Shown: positions 41,668 to 53,356, counted from the stretch's first letter. The stretch: DNA of 64,000 nt from Lactobacillus sp. (GCA_022641965.1 JALCDX010000001.1:42120-106119); one strand, 5' to 3'. Numbers and translations are program-made. The notes: generated from the letters alone by a model not told the origin.

Positions 41668-42669
41668 TTAATGACGTTTACGCATAACTTCAATGTTCTT
41701 TAGCGAATCGCCGGTACCGATCGCTACACAGTCAAGCGGGTCTTGTGCAATAAAGACTGGAACTTTAGTAGCGTCTGAAATGATCTCTGGCAAGTTCTTT
41801 AGCAAAGCACCGCCGCCAGTTAGCACAATTCCGTGATCGATCACGTCAGCAGCAATTTCAGGGGATGTTTCTTCCAGGGTATCTTTGATAGCAACAATGA
41901 TATCTTGAACAACTTCTTGAATTGCCTTGGCAACATCAACGGCAGAAATGTCAATTGACTTTGGCAGACCAGTTACTAAATCGCGACCTCGAATATTCAT
42001 TGCTTCAATTTCTTTAGCCTTCTCAACTGAAGCCGAACCAATTTGAATCTTAATATCTTCTGCGGTCCGTTCACCAATCAGCAAGTTGTAATTTTGGTGA
42101 ATATAACTGGCAATTGCACTATTGAAGCGGTCACCAGCGCTGCGAGTTGAGCGTGACGAAACAATGCCGCCTAAAGAAATAGTAGCTACATCGGTCGTCC
42201 CGCCACCGATATCAACAACCATTGACCCGGTTGGGTCCATAACCGGCAGCCCTGCGCCAATAGCGGCTGCAAATGGTTCTTCAATTACATAAGCTTCACG
42301 GGCCCCTGCCACGCGAGAAGCATCAATTACAGCTCTTTTTTCGACTTCAGTTACGCCTGATGGGACTGAAATCATAGCAGCTGGTTTTGAGTTGCCTGCA
42401 GTTTTTTCAATAAAATACTTCAGCATAGCAGCAGTCGTATCATAATCAGCAATGACGCCATCTTTCATTGGGCGAATAGCCACAATTGAACCAGGCGTAC
42501 GGCCGATCATTTCTTTGGCTTCCGAACCAACAGCAATTACTTCATTGGTCTTTGTATTTTTGGCCACTACAGAAGGCTCACGCAAAACAATGCCTTTGCC
42601 TTCCATGTAGACCAGTGTATTGGCGGTACCGAGATCGATACCTATATTTTTACTACCGAATCCAAACAC
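41668..42669 (-). CDS. mreB: Rod shape-determining protein MreB
   Basis: 333 aa; [29 protein letters not shown], upstream of mreCD. Confidence 0.97.
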   Translation of the reverse strand: MFGFGSKNIGIDLGTANTLVYMEGKGIVLREPSVVAKNTKTNEVIAVGSEAKEMIGRTPGSIVAIRPMKDGVIADYDTTAAMLKYFIEKTAGNSKPAAMISVPSGVTEVEKRAVIDASRVAGAREAYVIEEPFAAAIGAGLPVMDPTGSMVVDIGGGTTDVATISLGGIVSSRSTRSAGDRFNSAIASYIHQNYNLLIGERTAEDIKIQIGSASVEKAKEIEAMNIRGRDLVTGLPKSIDISAVDVAKAIQEVVQDIIVAIKDTLEETSPEIAADVIDHGIVLTGGGALLKNLPEIISDATKVPVFIAQDPLDCVAIGTGDSLKNIEVMRKRH

Positions 42670-42754
42670 GAAAATTTCTCCTTCAGTTCGCTCTTAATCT
42701 TGAATTATTATATAGCAACCTTCCAAGCTTTGCCAACTGTCAGACTAGAATTAA

Positions 42755-43384
42755 TCAAGACTTAATAAGATAGCCTTGTTCGCGAAAACTTAAATAAGAT
42801 TGTTCGGCCACAATAAAATGGTCCCAAAATTTGATTCCCATTTCTCCGCTCAGAGCGAGCAACTTTTGCGAAAAGCGCAAATCCTGCTGGGATGGACTCA
42901 AATGTCCACTTGGATGATTATGAGCAACAATCATGCCCGTACAGTTGTAAACAACGGCCCAGCGAAAAACGTCACGCGGATGCGCTAAAGCCTTATCAGC
43001 CGTTCCTAGGGAAATTGCTCTTTGCCCTAGCAGTTGATTTTTAGCATCGAGATACAAAACCAGCAGCTGTTCTTGCAACAAGCTGCCTAATTGATCACAC
43101 AAGTAAAGACCAACTTGCCCGCTAGAAGAAAATTCTTCTAGACTGTGCAATTTAACCTGCTTGCAGCGAACAATCAGCAGCTGCCACAGCCAAGCTAAGT
43201 TGTCAGCCGAATCCTGCTGGCTCAAAAACGATTGGACGGCTTGCAAATCAGTTAATCCTAGTCTCAGCAACTTAGTTCTCAAATCTGCCCAATTTGAGTA
43301 GCCGGCCGCTTGCAAATTTTGCAGCAGGCAATCCACTAAAGACCAGTCATTGCTCAGATCATAATGGTGTTGAAATTCTTTCAT
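42755..43384 (-). CDS. radC: RadC family protein (JAB/MPN domain)
   Basis: MIVAHNHPSGHLSPSQQD; start at MKEFQHHYDL after GGAGGG. Confidence 0.93.
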   Translation of the reverse strand: MKEFQHHYDLSNDWSLVDCLLQNLQAAGYSNWADLRTKLLRLGLTDLQAVQSFLSQQDSADNLAWLWQLLIVRCKQVKLHSLEEFSSSGQVGLYLCDQLGSLLQEQLLVLYLDAKNQLLGQRAISLGTADKALAHPRDVFRWAVVYNCTGMIVAHNHPSGHLSPSQQDLRFSQKLLALSGEMGIKFWDHFIVAEQSYLSFREQGYLIKS

Positions 43385-43422
43385 ATTGTTTCCCTCCACC
43401 ATTAATTACGCAAAAGCAGGCC

Positions 43423-44103
43423 TTATTTAGCTAATTTTAAAAATTTTTCAAAATTAGGAACAATCAAACTAGCTCGCTCAAAATCAGCCGGCACTGGTTT
43501 CTTCAAGTCAGGGATCATCACAGCCTCAATGCCAGCACGCCAAGCTGCCTCTATTCCATTGCTAGAATCTTCAAAGATCAGCAATTCATCTTTAGGCAGA
43601 TTGATTTCCGCGGCTGCGCGCAAATAAATATCTGGAGCTGGTTTAGGCTGCACATTTTCTTTTTCCAAATCCACATCGCTTAAACAAAAATCAAAATATT
43701 GTCTAATTCCAGTTACCCATAAATTGTGATCAATCACTTTTTTATAATTGCTGGAAGCAATGCCCATCCGCAGGCCAAGTTTTTGGAAATAATCAAGGGC
43801 CGCTTGAACGCCAGGCTGCAATTTGAGCTTTCCTGCATCAGTCCACTGCCACATCAATTCATCAGTTCGCTTAACGAAAAATTGCTGGGCCGCTTCAGAT
43901 TTAAAATAGTGGTGAAAAAATTGTTTAGTATAGGCAACAGAAGCACCATTAAGCCGCAAATATGTATCCTTTGGCAAAGCTAAATGCTCTTCAGCAGCAG
44001 CCTGAATATTAGCTTGCCAATATAAACGCTCGGAATTAACGAGCAAGCCATCCATATCAAAAATCAATCCTCGATAGTTGCCAGTTAAGCCATCAACATG
44101 CAT
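43423..44103 (-). CDS. HAD family hydrolase (beta-phosphoglucomutase-like)
   Basis: 226 aa; GLIFDMDGLLVNSE, IFEDSSNGIEAA. Confidence 0.93.
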   Translation of the reverse strand: MHVDGLTGNYRGLIFDMDGLLVNSERLYWQANIQAAAEEHLALPKDTYLRLNGASVAYTKQFFHHYFKSEAAQQFFVKRTDELMWQWTDAGKLKLQPGVQAALDYFQKLGLRMGIASSNYKKVIDHNLWVTGIRQYFDFCLSDVDLEKENVQPKPAPDIYLRAAAEINLPKDELLIFEDSSNGIEAAWRAGIEAVMIPDLKKPVPADFERASLIVPNFEKFLKLAK

Positions 44104-44106
44104 GCG

Positions 44107-45294
44107 TCACACCCGCTTTCTATCTTTTAAAACAGCTCCAACTAAATAAAAGGAGCCTGTAATCAAAATAATGTCATCAGCTTGGGCCGATCTCTTGGCA
44201 GCAGCTAGCGCTTGTCGATAATCCTCATAATACGGATAGCGTGCTTGGGCCCAAGCAGGAAAATCAGCTAATTTGGCAGCCCGCGGATAATTAATCCGCG
44301 TTAAAAAAATCCGCTCAGCTGGTTTAAACAAACGCAAAACCTGCTCCAAATCTTTGTCTTTCATCATCCCTAAAACAACTAACAAACGCCTATAAGCACG
44401 GCCCCTAACAGTCGCTAGCAAGCTGGTCATTGCTTGAGCATTGTGAGCTCCGTCAGCAATGACTAACGGATGATGAGCCAAGATTTGAAAACGTCCCGGT
44501 ACGGTGGTTTGCTGCAAGGCCTGTCTTTGCTGAGCAGAAGACAATTGCAAAGGCAATTGCTGAAAGGCTGCTAGCGCGCAAGCTGCATCAATTTGCTCAA
44601 CTAAAGGTACTTTCAAACAGCTAATTGGTGAAAAATCATGCCCCAGCTGGCAAACAACCGCTTTTTCTGCTCGTGCTTTAGCCAATAAAATCGGTAAAAC
44701 TTCTGCAGGCACATTGCCGAGAACGACTGGTTTGCCCGGTTTGATAATGCCGCTTTTTTCGCGAGCAATATCAGCCAAAGTCGGCCCGATAATTTGTTCA
44801 TGGTCCATTCCTACGGTCGTAATAATGCTGACTTGGGGTGTAAAAACATTGGTTTTATCATGTTCACCGCCGATGCCTACCTCAATCACCGCATAATCAC
44901 AATGTTCATGCCAAAAAGTCCAAAAAGCCATGCACGTTTCCAATTCAAAAGTTGTTAATTCAAATGGCAACTGATCAACAGTCTGTTTGACTGCCTGAAA
45001 GGACGCCAGCAAAAGTTCATCACTGATCATCTGGCCATTAATTTGGATTCGCTCATTAAAGTCAATTACGTAAGGGGAAACAAACAGGCCGGTCTTTTGA
45101 CCAGCCTGTCTGAGCAAAGCACTCAAATAATAGCAAGTTGATCCCTTGCCATTAGTCCCTGTCACATGAATGGCAGGCGTCTTATCTTGCGGATTGCCTA
45201 AAGCGCCTAATGCAGTTTTTATGAATGATAAATCATTGCGAGGATGCATGCGTGGCAATTGATACAAGTAAGCAATTGCTTCATTTTTATTCAT
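44107..45294 (-). CDS. folC: Folylpolyglutamate synthase/dihydrofolate synthase
   Basis: 395 aa; HVTGTNGKGSTCYYL, EVGIGGEHDKTNV. Confidence 0.96.
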   Translation of the reverse strand: MNKNEAIAYLYQLPRMHPRNDLSFIKTALGALGNPQDKTPAIHVTGTNGKGSTCYYLSALLRQAGQKTGLFVSPYVIDFNERIQINGQMISDELLLASFQAVKQTVDQLPFELTTFELETCMAFWTFWHEHCDYAVIEVGIGGEHDKTNVFTPQVSIITTVGMDHEQIIGPTLADIAREKSGIIKPGKPVVLGNVPAEVLPILLAKARAEKAVVCQLGHDFSPISCLKVPLVEQIDAACALAAFQQLPLQLSSAQQRQALQQTTVPGRFQILAHHPLVIADGAHNAQAMTSLLATVRGRAYRRLLVVLGMMKDKDLEQVLRLFKPAERIFLTRINYPRAAKLADFPAWAQARYPYYEDYRQALAAAKRSAQADDIILITGSFYLVGAVLKDRKRV

Positions 45295-47933
45295 TATTTG
45301 CTAGCCTGCAGTTCTTTGATTCTTGCTTGCACGCCTGCCAGTTGACTTTCATAATCAGCTTTTTTGGCTTTTTCTTTATCAACGACAGCTGCTGGCGCAT
45401 GAGCGATAAAGCCTTGGTTGGACAATTTCTTGTCTGAGCGAGCGACTTCGCTTTGCAACCGGGCCTCTTCTTTTTGCATGCGTTTCAGTTCATCATCCAC
45501 ATTGACAAGTTCCGTCAAAGGCACGAAGATTTGTGCACCCGGAATAACTGCCGTCTTAGACAATTTAGGAGCTTCAATTTTAGCAGCAATTGTTAAGTTC
45601 TTTGGATGCAAGAAGTTTTCAACGTAGCTAGCATTATTGTCTAAAATTTGCTTATCAGCCAAATCACCCAATTGGATCATGATATCAATCGATGATGACA
45701 TTGGTGCGTTGACTTCCATGCGAATATTTCTAACGGCTTTGATGATTTCGATTAAGAAAGCCATTTTCTGATCAGCAGCCGCATTTTCAAATTCAGGATG
45801 AGTCGTTGGATAATCAGCAACCATGATTGACTTGCCTGCATGCGGCATTGACAGCCATAGTTTTTCAGTTACAAATGGCATAATTGGATGCAGCAGCCGC
45901 AAGATCTGGTCTAAAATCCAGACTAAATAAGTTTGCTTGCGAGCCTTAAGCGCTTGATCGTCGCCATTTAAAGCAACCTTAGCGATCTCAATATACCAGT
46001 CGCAGAAATCATTCCAAATAAAGTTGTAAAGCTCACGCCCTGCTTCACCAAATTTGTATTCATCAAATAGGCGGACTACTTCACCAACTGTATGATTCAA
46101 GCGGTCAAAAATCCACTTATCAGCTAAATCAAACTGGCCAGCATCTGGCAAACTTGCTGGTTTAGCATCTTGCGGCAAGTTCATAATTACAAATCGTGCC
46201 GCATTCCAAATTTTATTAATAAAGTTCCAAGCTGCGCTTAACTTAGTTGGATCATAGCGGGTATCTTGGCCAGGAGCAGTCCCGTTCAGCAAAAACCAAC
46301 GCAGAGCATCGGCACCATACTTATCGACCACATACATCGGGTCGACGCCATTGCCTAAGGACTTGCTCATCTTACGGCCTTGTGGATCCCGCATTAAACC
46401 ATGCAAAACAACGTCTTTAAACGGACGCTCGTCAGTAAAGTGCAGGCTTTGGAAAATCATCCGGGAAACCCAGAAGAAAATGATGTCATAGCCAGTTACT
46501 AAGGCATTGGTTGGGAAATAGCGCTTAAAATCAGCTGCATCTGTATCCGGCCAGCCTAAGGTTGAAAATGGCCATAAAGCGCTAGAGAACCAGGTATCAA
46601 GCACGTCTGGGTCTTGACGCCAGTTCTCAATATCTTTTGGCGCTTCTTCGCCTACATAAACTTCACCGCTTTGCTTGTTGTACCAAGCTGGAATGCGGTG
46701 ACCCCACCAGAGCTGACGAGAAATAACCCAGTCATGCACGTTTTCCATCCAGTGATCTAAAGTTTTTTCAAAACGAGGTGGGACAAAGTTGACCTTGCCA
46801 GCCGTTTTTTGGTTGGCTAACACTTTCTCAGCTAATGGCTTCATCTTAACAAACCATTGCGTAGACAAACGCGGCTCTACTTGCACGCCTGATCGCTCGG
46901 AGTGGCCAACTGAGTGCACAATTGGCTTAACATCAACCAAGTAGCCAGCAGCTTTTAAGTCTTTAACCAGCGCTTTTCGGCAGTCAAAGCGGTCCATGCC
47001 TTCATACTTGCCAGCATTTGCGTTCATTGTGCCATCATCGTTCATAACGTTGATTCGTTCCAAGTTGTGACGATTGCCAACAGCAAAGTCATTCGGATCG
47101 TGAGCCGGCGTGATTTTTACCAAACCAGTTCCAAATTCTGGATCAACATGCTGGTCTTCAATAATTGGAATATGGCGGCCAACGAGCGGCAAAATTAATT
47201 CTTTGCCCACCAGATCTTTATATCTTGAATCACCAGGAGCAACGGCTACCGCAGTATCACCAAACATGGTTTCAGGACGGGTAGTCGCAATTTCAACTGA
47301 ACCAGGTCCATCAGCAAATGGATAATTAATATGGTAAAAGGCGCCATGATCATCTTTGTGAATAACTTCAATGTCAGATAAAGCCGTCTCAAGCTTCGGA
47401 TCCCAGTTGATAATATACTGCCCGCGATAAATCAGGCCCTCGTTGTACAATTGAACGAAGACTTTGCGCACGGCTTTTGACAAGCCCTTGTCTAAGGTAA
47501 AGCGTTCGCGGGAATAATCAAGCGACAAGCCCATTTTGGCCCATTGTCCCTTGATAATGTTGGCATATTCATCTTTCCAGTCCCAAACTTGCTTTAAGAA
47601 TTTCTCTCGACCTAATTGGTGGCGATCAATTCCTTGCTCGCGCAGACGAGCTTCGACTTTAGCCTGAGTAGCAATCCCAGCATGATCCATCCCAGGCAAA
47701 TATAAAGTATCATAGCCCTGCATCCGCTTAAAACGAATCAAAGTGTCTTGAATAGCAGTATCCCAGGCATGACCCAAGTGCAGTTTGCCAGTAACATTTG
47801 GGGGCGGGATGACGATCGAATAAGGATGGGCTTTTTTATCACCAGATGGCTTGAATAAATCTTGGTCTAGCCATGTTTGGTAACGACCTTTTTCAACCTC
47901 ATTAGGGTTGTATTTAGGTGCTAAATCTGTCAT
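45294..47933 (-). CDS. valS: Valine--tRNA ligase
   Basis: 879 aa; [26 protein letters not shown]-terminal coiled coil. Confidence 0.98.
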   Translation of the reverse strand: MTDLAPKYNPNEVEKGRYQTWLDQDLFKPSGDKKAHPYSIVIPPPNVTGKLHLGHAWDTAIQDTLIRFKRMQGYDTLYLPGMDHAGIATQAKVEARLREQGIDRHQLGREKFLKQVWDWKDEYANIIKGQWAKMGLSLDYSRERFTLDKGLSKAVRKVFVQLYNEGLIYRGQYIINWDPKLETALSDIEVIHKDDHGAFYHINYPFADGPGSVEIATTRPETMFGDTAVAVAPGDSRYKDLVGKELILPLVGRHIPIIEDQHVDPEFGTGLVKITPAHDPNDFAVGNRHNLERINVMNDDGTMNANAGKYEGMDRFDCRKALVKDLKAAGYLVDVKPIVHSVGHSERSGVQVEPRLSTQWFVKMKPLAEKVLANQKTAGKVNFVPPRFEKTLDHWMENVHDWVISRQLWWGHRIPAWYNKQSGEVYVGEEAPKDIENWRQDPDVLDTWFSSALWPFSTLGWPDTDAADFKRYFPTNALVTGYDIIFFWVSRMIFQSLHFTDERPFKDVVLHGLMRDPQGRKMSKSLGNGVDPMYVVDKYGADALRWFLLNGTAPGQDTRYDPTKLSAAWNFINKIWNAARFVIMNLPQDAKPASLPDAGQFDLADKWIFDRLNHTVGEVVRLFDEYKFGEAGRELYNFIWNDFCDWYIEIAKVALNGDDQALKARKQTYLVWILDQILRLLHPIMPFVTEKLWLSMPHAGKSIMVADYPTTHPEFENAAADQKMAFLIEIIKAVRNIRMEVNAPMSSSIDIMIQLGDLADKQILDNNASYVENFLHPKNLTIAAKIEAPKLSKTAVIPGAQIFVPLTELVNVDDELKRMQKEEARLQSEVARSDKKLSNQGFIAHAPAAVVDKEKAKKADYESQLAGVQARIKELQASK

Positions 47934-47949
47934 TAAAATTCCTCCAATA

Positions 47950-48185
47950 AAAAAGTCCTAGACATCTTTGTCTAGGACGATTTATCAACCGCGGTACCAC
48001 CTATGGTTAAACGCATTAAGCATGCGTTTCTCTTAAAAGTGATAACGGCACTGACCGGATTAACCTACTTTTTATTTTTCAATTAATCAGCAATCAAGCT
48101 ACAAGCTACCTTCAAAGGTCTTTCAGCATCTTGACCATTCTCTGTATTAGGAAGGTGCAACTCTTGATTATTGCTATGTGCAAGA
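47950..48185 (-). promoter_or_regulatory. T-box leader of valS
   Basis: Minus strand AGGTGGTACCGCGG (47989-48002) then terminator GTCCTAGACA-aaga-TGTCTAGGAC (47955-47978) and U-run; candidate GTA (Val) specifier in TTTGAAGGTAGCTTG. Confidence 0.93.
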
Positions 48186-48293
48186 TTATAGCATGAAACT
48201 CGTTGGGAAAAAAGCTGCAGCTGTTGTCTTACTGGATAGCAGTTTCAAAGCCCAGCTTAGTAATTAGAATTTTACAATCATCAAAAAATTGGT

Positions 48294-49511
48294 TTAGAGC
48301 AAATCCTTATCTGCCTGTGCTTGATCATCCAGGAATTTTTGATTTGGACGTATTGGCGTAATCTGAATGCCATCAATCGCGCGCTGCAGCAAGCCTTCAA
48401 CATCTAGTTCTGCTTCAAGCTCACGCGCAATTTCAAGTTTAGGCTTAGTTTTTGGACGAGGTGGGGCAAAAATCGTGCAGCAATCTTCAAATGGTTTGAT
48501 AGATAAATCAAAAGTGCCAATTTTTTCCGCTAAACTGATGATTTCCGTTTTATCCATTGTTGCCACTGGACGAATGACCGGTGTGGCAGTGACATCGTTA
48601 ATGGCTGCCATTGACTGCAAAGTTTGCGAAGCAACCTGTCCAACTGACTCGCCATTGAAAATAGCCAGGCCGCCGCGCATGGCCCTAATTCTATCTGCCA
48701 ATTGCAGCATCATGCGCCGCTGAATCGTCATTAAGTAGCCTTCTGGCAGCTTTTCTTTAATCGTTTCTTGAATTTCAGCAAATGGCACGGCAATAAAGTT
48801 AATTTTGCCAGCGTATTGAGCCAAAATCCCAGTCAGTTCTTGCGCTTTCGCTAAAGCTTTAGCCGTTGTATAAGGCGGGCTGAAAAAGTGAACCATTTCT
48901 ATTTCAACGCCGCGCTTCATTGCTAGGTATGAAGCAACTGGAGAATCAATCCCGCCCGACAGCATCATCATGGCTTTGCCGGCGGTGCCGACTGGCATCC
49001 CGCCTGCGCCTTTGATTAATTCGCTGGACAAATAAACTGCATCTTGACGTACTTCAATCCGCAGCACTAAATCAGGATGCTTCATTTCAGCTTTAAGACC
49101 AGCCAAATGGTCAAACAAATAGTCGCCCACCAGTTTATTCAGCTGGTTAGTATCATATTCAAACTTATGATCACTGCGCTTAGTGTTGACCTTAAATGTT
49201 TGGCCTGGCTGCCAAGTTGACTGCATTAGTTCCAAACTGGTTTGCTCAATTGCAGCTAGCGTTTTAGGAATTCTCACGCTGGGAGAATAAGTTTGGATCC
49301 CAAAAACCAGCCGCAAGCGCTGGTCAATCTCCTTAAATGGTGCGCCATTCAAAACGATATGCAAGCGATCATGCTTGGGATGAATCTTGACTTGCGGATA
49401 TTCTTGCAACACTTTTTGCACATTGCCAGCAAGCCGGCCAATGAAGTCGCGTCGGTTTTTTCCTTTCGTAGATAATTCGCCATAGCGAACCATAATTTCA
49501 GTATATTGCAT
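48294..49511 (-). CDS. thiI: tRNA 4-thiouridine synthetase ThiI
   Basis: 405 aa; THUMP domain, [20 protein letters not shown]. Confidence 0.97.
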   Translation of the reverse strand: MQYTEIMVRYGELSTKGKNRRDFIGRLAGNVQKVLQEYPQVKIHPKHDRLHIVLNGAPFKEIDQRLRLVFGIQTYSPSVRIPKTLAAIEQTSLELMQSTWQPGQTFKVNTKRSDHKFEYDTNQLNKLVGDYLFDHLAGLKAEMKHPDLVLRIEVRQDAVYLSSELIKGAGGMPVGTAGKAMMMLSGGIDSPVASYLAMKRGVEIEMVHFFSPPYTTAKALAKAQELTGILAQYAGKINFIAVPFAEIQETIKEKLPEGYLMTIQRRMMLQLADRIRAMRGGLAIFNGESVGQVASQTLQSMAAINDVTATPVIRPVATMDKTEIISLAEKIGTFDLSIKPFEDCCTIFAPPRPKTKPKLEIARELEAELDVEGLLQRAIDGIQITPIRPNQKFLDDQAQADKDLL

Positions 49512-50674
49512 TAATTTTCCTGTCCTAAATGATTTACTTTCGCAAAATGCCGATAAATTTTGTCAAAAACACTGATAAACTGATCAGCTTCTTCTAGAGT
49601 ATTGTGCTCATCAAAACTCAGTCGGATCGCGCTCGTTGCCAGATCATCATCAACGTGCATAGCATGCAGCGTACCAGATTCTTCGCCGCTTCTAGATGAG
49701 CACGCACTGGTGGTCGAAGCAAAAATGTCTTGTGCTTCTAAAGTATGCACCAAAGTTTCCCCACGAATGCCAGCTAAACTAAAACACAAAATATGCGGTG
49801 CAAAGTCATGAGCAACCGGTGAGAAGATCGTAACCCCAGGCTTGTCCTGCAAATATTCAACAATCCGCTGCTTAATAGCCTGCTGCTTAGCGGCTTTGGC
49901 TGGCTCATCTGTCAAATAGAGCCGCATAGCTTTTGCCATTGCTGCAATCGCTGGCAGGTTCTCAGTGCCTGAGCGCAAGCCTTTTTCTTGTCCGCCGCCA
50001 TCGTGGAGTGGCCGCAAACTGCGCCCTGCTTTTTTATACAGCAAGCCAATTCCCCGCGGAGCGTGGAATTTATGTGCTGAAAAGCTCATCAGATCGACTC
50101 GTGGACAATAAACTTGATTCCAAATGCCCTTACCTAGAGCCTGCACATTATCAACATGGAAGTGCACCCCAGGATAATTATCCAAAATTTCACCAATTTC
50201 GGGGATCGGCTGAATTGCTCCGATTTCATTATTAACGCCCATAATCGAAACTAAAATAGTGTCAGAATCAAGGGCATGTTTTAAATCAGCTGGGTTAACC
50301 TGTCCGCGTTTGTCGACCGGCAAAACCGTAATTCGGTAGCCTAAATCCTCTAAAGATCTAACCGCATTGCCAACAGCAGCATGTTCAACGCTGCTAGTGA
50401 TAATGTGTCGGCCGAATTCGCGCTTAGCTAACGCCGTGCCTTTAATTGCCCAGTTATCTGATTCAGTTCCGCCAGAGGTAAAGAAAAGCTCATATGGTTT
50501 AACGCCCAAAAGGTCCGCACACTGTTTTCGTGCTGCTTCTAACAGCTGATGAGCCCGATCGCCTAAACGATGCAAACTAGATGGGTTGCCCCAGATGCTT
50601 TTGACTACTTCTTCATAAGTGGTCAACGCCGCTGGCGACATTTTAGTCGTGGCGCTGTTATCAAAATAAATCAT
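49511..50674 (-). CDS. Cysteine desulfurase (NifZ/IscS-like, paired with ThiI)
   Basis: 387 aa; [47 protein letters not shown]. Confidence 0.95.
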   Translation of the reverse strand: MIYFDNSATTKMSPAALTTYEEVVKSIWGNPSSLHRLGDRAHQLLEAARKQCADLLGVKPYELFFTSGGTESDNWAIKGTALAKREFGRHIITSSVEHAAVGNAVRSLEDLGYRITVLPVDKRGQVNPADLKHALDSDTILVSIMGVNNEIGAIQPIPEIGEILDNYPGVHFHVDNVQALGKGIWNQVYCPRVDLMSFSAHKFHAPRGIGLLYKKAGRSLRPLHDGGGQEKGLRSGTENLPAIAAMAKAMRLYLTDEPAKAAKQQAIKQRIVEYLQDKPGVTIFSPVAHDFAPHILCFSLAGIRGETLVHTLEAQDIFASTTSACSSRSGEESGTLHAMHVDDDLATSAIRLSFDEHNTLEEADQFISVFDKIYRHFAKVNHLGQEN

Positions 50675-50692
50675 GCAAAACTTCCTCTAAAA

Positions 50693-50717
50693 AACGGCCC
50701 CTGAAACAGGTGCCGTT
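50693..50717 (-). terminator. Terminator of ezrA
   Basis: AACGGCcCCTG-aaa-CAGGtGCCGTT with U-run in minus direction. Confidence 0.8.
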
Positions 50718-50740
50718 AAAAAATACGTTTTTAGTATAGC

Positions 50741-52471
50741 TTATCCTTGCTCTGAGTTCAAAGATTTTCGCTCATCGTAATAGCTTTTTTCAATTCGATT
50801 ATATGAGCCAGGCTCAACATGTTCTAAGGCGGTTGCAATAGCATCCAAAGCATCTTTATAATTAAACTCATTTTGATAGAGCTTCATGGCTTTGGCACGT
50901 GCCTTCTTAATTTCGCCGTAATTCAAGTATTTATTGGAATATTGCATTGCCCGCTCAACCAAATCAGCCGAGCTAATAATACTATCAGCTTCACGGTGGA
51001 GGCGGTCAACATCTTCTTGGATTTGAATCAATTCTTGCGAGATTTTTTCCATATTAATGCGGACCTGGCTTAATTCTTCATCAGTTTTGCCGATTTCATT
51101 AACAACCAAGGTGTACATCTGTACAAAGCTTTCCGGCTTGCCGGGCAGCTGCCGGCGTTGTACCCGCCGATACAGCAGCGACACGTCTTGTTTAAAACGG
51201 TCGATTGAATCATGGGCAATCTTTTCAGCATCAAATAATCCATCAACGTCTTGTGACAAAGTCTTTTCACGGTTCTCAATTTCGCCCAGATCTTGCGTGA
51301 TCTTCATCCAATTGCTCTTAATTTCAGAATAGACACCTGTACCATCGGCCATCGCTTGTACATCTTTAGTGTAAGCATCATTAGCCTGGTTGACCCGTTC
51401 GGCTAACTGTCTGGCTTCATCTAGTTCTCCATGCGTTAATTCATAACTTTCGTCAATATGCTTCAGTTTATCAATCAGTTGTTTAGAAGCTGAAGCCAAA
51501 CTAGTCAAAATTTGAATCAGCTTATCCCGATTTTGTTTAACAAATGGACGAGCATGATATTCTTTAGCCAAAATATCATATAAAGAGTTGATCTTGTCAG
51601 CAATAGCCTGATTTTTAGTGGCTAAACCCTGTTCGTCCATTTTAGTCAGCAGCTCTTTGCTAGCATCGACTTCAGAGTGCAGCTGTTTGATTTCTTTAGG
51701 AAAATCAACTTCTTTAATGCAATACTTTTCGCCTACCATTTGCTTATAAGCTGAAGAAAGTTCATCCAGCTGCGCAGGAAAAACCTGTTGCAATTCATGC
51801 CAGCCATCTTTTAATTGCGGTAGTTTAGATTGCAAAGTTGCCAAATTTTCGCTGATTCGGCTTAAAACCCGTTTGGCTTCAACATGGTCGCCCTGGTTAG
51901 ACAAATTCTTCGCGCCGGCAAAATCTTTTTCCATGGTTGATAGCTGTTCTTCGATCTTGGGCATAGCAGTCCCGTAATCAAAAGATTTAGCCAGCACCTC
52001 TTTGCGCAGCTCATGGTAAGTTTTAAGCAAAGAATCATATTGAATTTGGTTGTCACGATTAGACTCAAGCAGCTGTTTAAAAACGGCTTTAGCATCTGAC
52101 AAGTCTTCTCTAGCCTGATCAACGGCTGTTGTCGCAGCCTTTATCTCACGGTTGCCAGCAAATAATTTGTATTTATTAACCAATTCGGCCGCACTAGTTA
52201 GCTGCTTTTTAAAAGCCGTTCTTTTCGTTGACGACAATTCTTGATAAGTTTTGCGCCACTTGACAAAAGTATCTAAACTTTCTCCAGCCAGTTCCATTTT
52301 TTCTAAACGGCTAATCGCATCAGCGGCAGCAATGTCCTGCAGCCCATCAACATGCTTGTCAAGCTCGCCTAACAAGTGGATCAGATGCTTTTGCGTTAGC
52401 CACACAGCGGCAACTGCAACAATGATCAAATAAAAGATGCCGATAACCAGCATCGATGGAAATGAAGACAT
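50741..52471 (-). CDS. ezrA: Septation ring formation regulator EzrA
   Basis: 576 aa; N-terminal TM plus long coiled coil, EKMELAGESLDTFVKWRKTY. Confidence 0.96.
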   Translation of the reverse strand: MSSFPSMLVIGIFYLIIVAVAAVWLTQKHLIHLLGELDKHVDGLQDIAAADAISRLEKMELAGESLDTFVKWRKTYQELSSTKRTAFKKQLTSAAELVNKYKLFAGNREIKAATTAVDQAREDLSDAKAVFKQLLESNRDNQIQYDSLLKTYHELRKEVLAKSFDYGTAMPKIEEQLSTMEKDFAGAKNLSNQGDHVEAKRVLSRISENLATLQSKLPQLKDGWHELQQVFPAQLDELSSAYKQMVGEKYCIKEVDFPKEIKQLHSEVDASKELLTKMDEQGLATKNQAIADKINSLYDILAKEYHARPFVKQNRDKLIQILTSLASASKQLIDKLKHIDESYELTHGELDEARQLAERVNQANDAYTKDVQAMADGTGVYSEIKSNWMKITQDLGEIENREKTLSQDVDGLFDAEKIAHDSIDRFKQDVSLLYRRVQRRQLPGKPESFVQMYTLVVNEIGKTDEELSQVRINMEKISQELIQIQEDVDRLHREADSIISSADLVERAMQYSNKYLNYGEIKKARAKAMKLYQNEFNYKDALDAIATALEHVEPGSYNRIEKSYYDERKSLNSEQG

Positions 52472-52536
52472 TTTTTCCTCCCGCTTTTCTCACTGTCACC
52501 ATTATAACAAAGATAGTTTGCCCCGTAACTTAAGCC

Positions 52537-52565
52537 TTGCTTTTTTCTAGGCGGGAACGTACAAT
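52537..52565 (+). promoter_or_regulatory. Putative rpsD promoter
   Basis: TTGCTT-17 nt-TACAAT. Confidence 0.55.
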
Positions 52566-52604
52566 ATTCTTCGTGTAAAATATTTGCAGCAATAAGTGAC
52601 AAGA

Positions 52605-52690
52605 ACGTCAACATTTCAAGACGTCAAGTGAACAAGTAGCCAGTGCTGCACTGAGTGAAACCTGCAACTTGAGATGCACGAATGTTGAAC
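52605..52690 (+). promoter_or_regulatory. Structured rpsD 5' leader (candidate S4 autoregulatory element)
   Basis: Nested stems CAACATT (52609-52615)/AATGTTG (52681-52687), TCAAGT (52624-52629)/ACTTGA (52667-52672), CAGTG (52641-52645)/CACTG (52649-52653). Confidence 0.7.
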
Positions 52691-52744
52691 TTATGCCTCA
52701 TATTTTACTCCAAAAATACTTATATTTTATGGAGGATTTTTTTT

Positions 52745-53356
52745 ATGTCAAGATATACTGGTCCAAATTGGAAACGTTCAAGACGTTTAGGCATTTCTTT
52801 ATCAGGTACTGGTAAAGAATTAGCACGCCGTAACTACACACCTGGCGATCATGGTCCAAACCATCGCGGTCGTTTATCCGAATACGGTCAACAATTGCAC
52901 GAAAAGCAAAAGCTGCGCTGGATGTTTGGCTTGAACGAACGTCAATTTAGAAACTTGTTCTTGCGTGCCGGCAAGATTCGTGAAGGCCAACACGGCGTTA
53001 ACTTCATGAGATTGCTTGAATCACGTTTAGACAGCATTGTTTACCGTTTAGGCTTTGCTACTACTAGAGAACAAGCTCGGCAATTGGTCAACCACGGCCA
53101 CATTACCGTTGACGGCAAGCGCGTTGACATTCCTTCATACGAAGTTAAAGTTGGTCAAACTATTGGCCTGAAGGAAAAGTCAAAGAACCTGCAACAAGTC
53201 AAAGACGCTTTGGATGCTGTAGTTTCACGTCCCCCATTTGTTTCATTTGATGACAACAAGTTAACTGGTACTTTAGTTCGTTTGCCAGAACGCGACGAAA
53301 TGGAACCAGAAATCGACGAATCATTAGTCGTTGAATGGTACAACAAGCTGCTGTAA
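52745..53356 (+). CDS. rpsD: 30S ribosomal protein S4
   Basis: [34 protein letters not shown] upstream; track start 52682 is a spurious extension. Confidence 0.98.
   Translation: MSRYTGPNWKRSRRLGISLSGTGKELARRNYTPGDHGPNHRGRLSEYGQQLHEKQKLRWMFGLNERQFRNLFLRAGKIREGQHGVNFMRLLESRLDSIVYRLGFATTREQARQLVNHGHITVDGKRVDIPSYEVKVGQTIGLKEKSKNLQQVKDALDAVVSRPPFVSFDDNKLTGTLVRLPERDEMEPEIDESLVVEWYNKLL

Noticed and set aside
48191-48293. Possible thiI terminator (AGCTGCAGCTTTTTT)
   Set aside because: Only a short self-complementary core with an unconvincing long-range stem; not strong enough to call
48367-48723. 118-aa plus-strand ORF antisense to thiI
   Set aside because: Shadow ORF; no independent evidence
52426-52614. 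Minus-strand 62-aa ORF upstream of ezrA, over the rpsD promoter
   Set aside because: Lies over the promoter/leader region with no RBS or homology; likely chance
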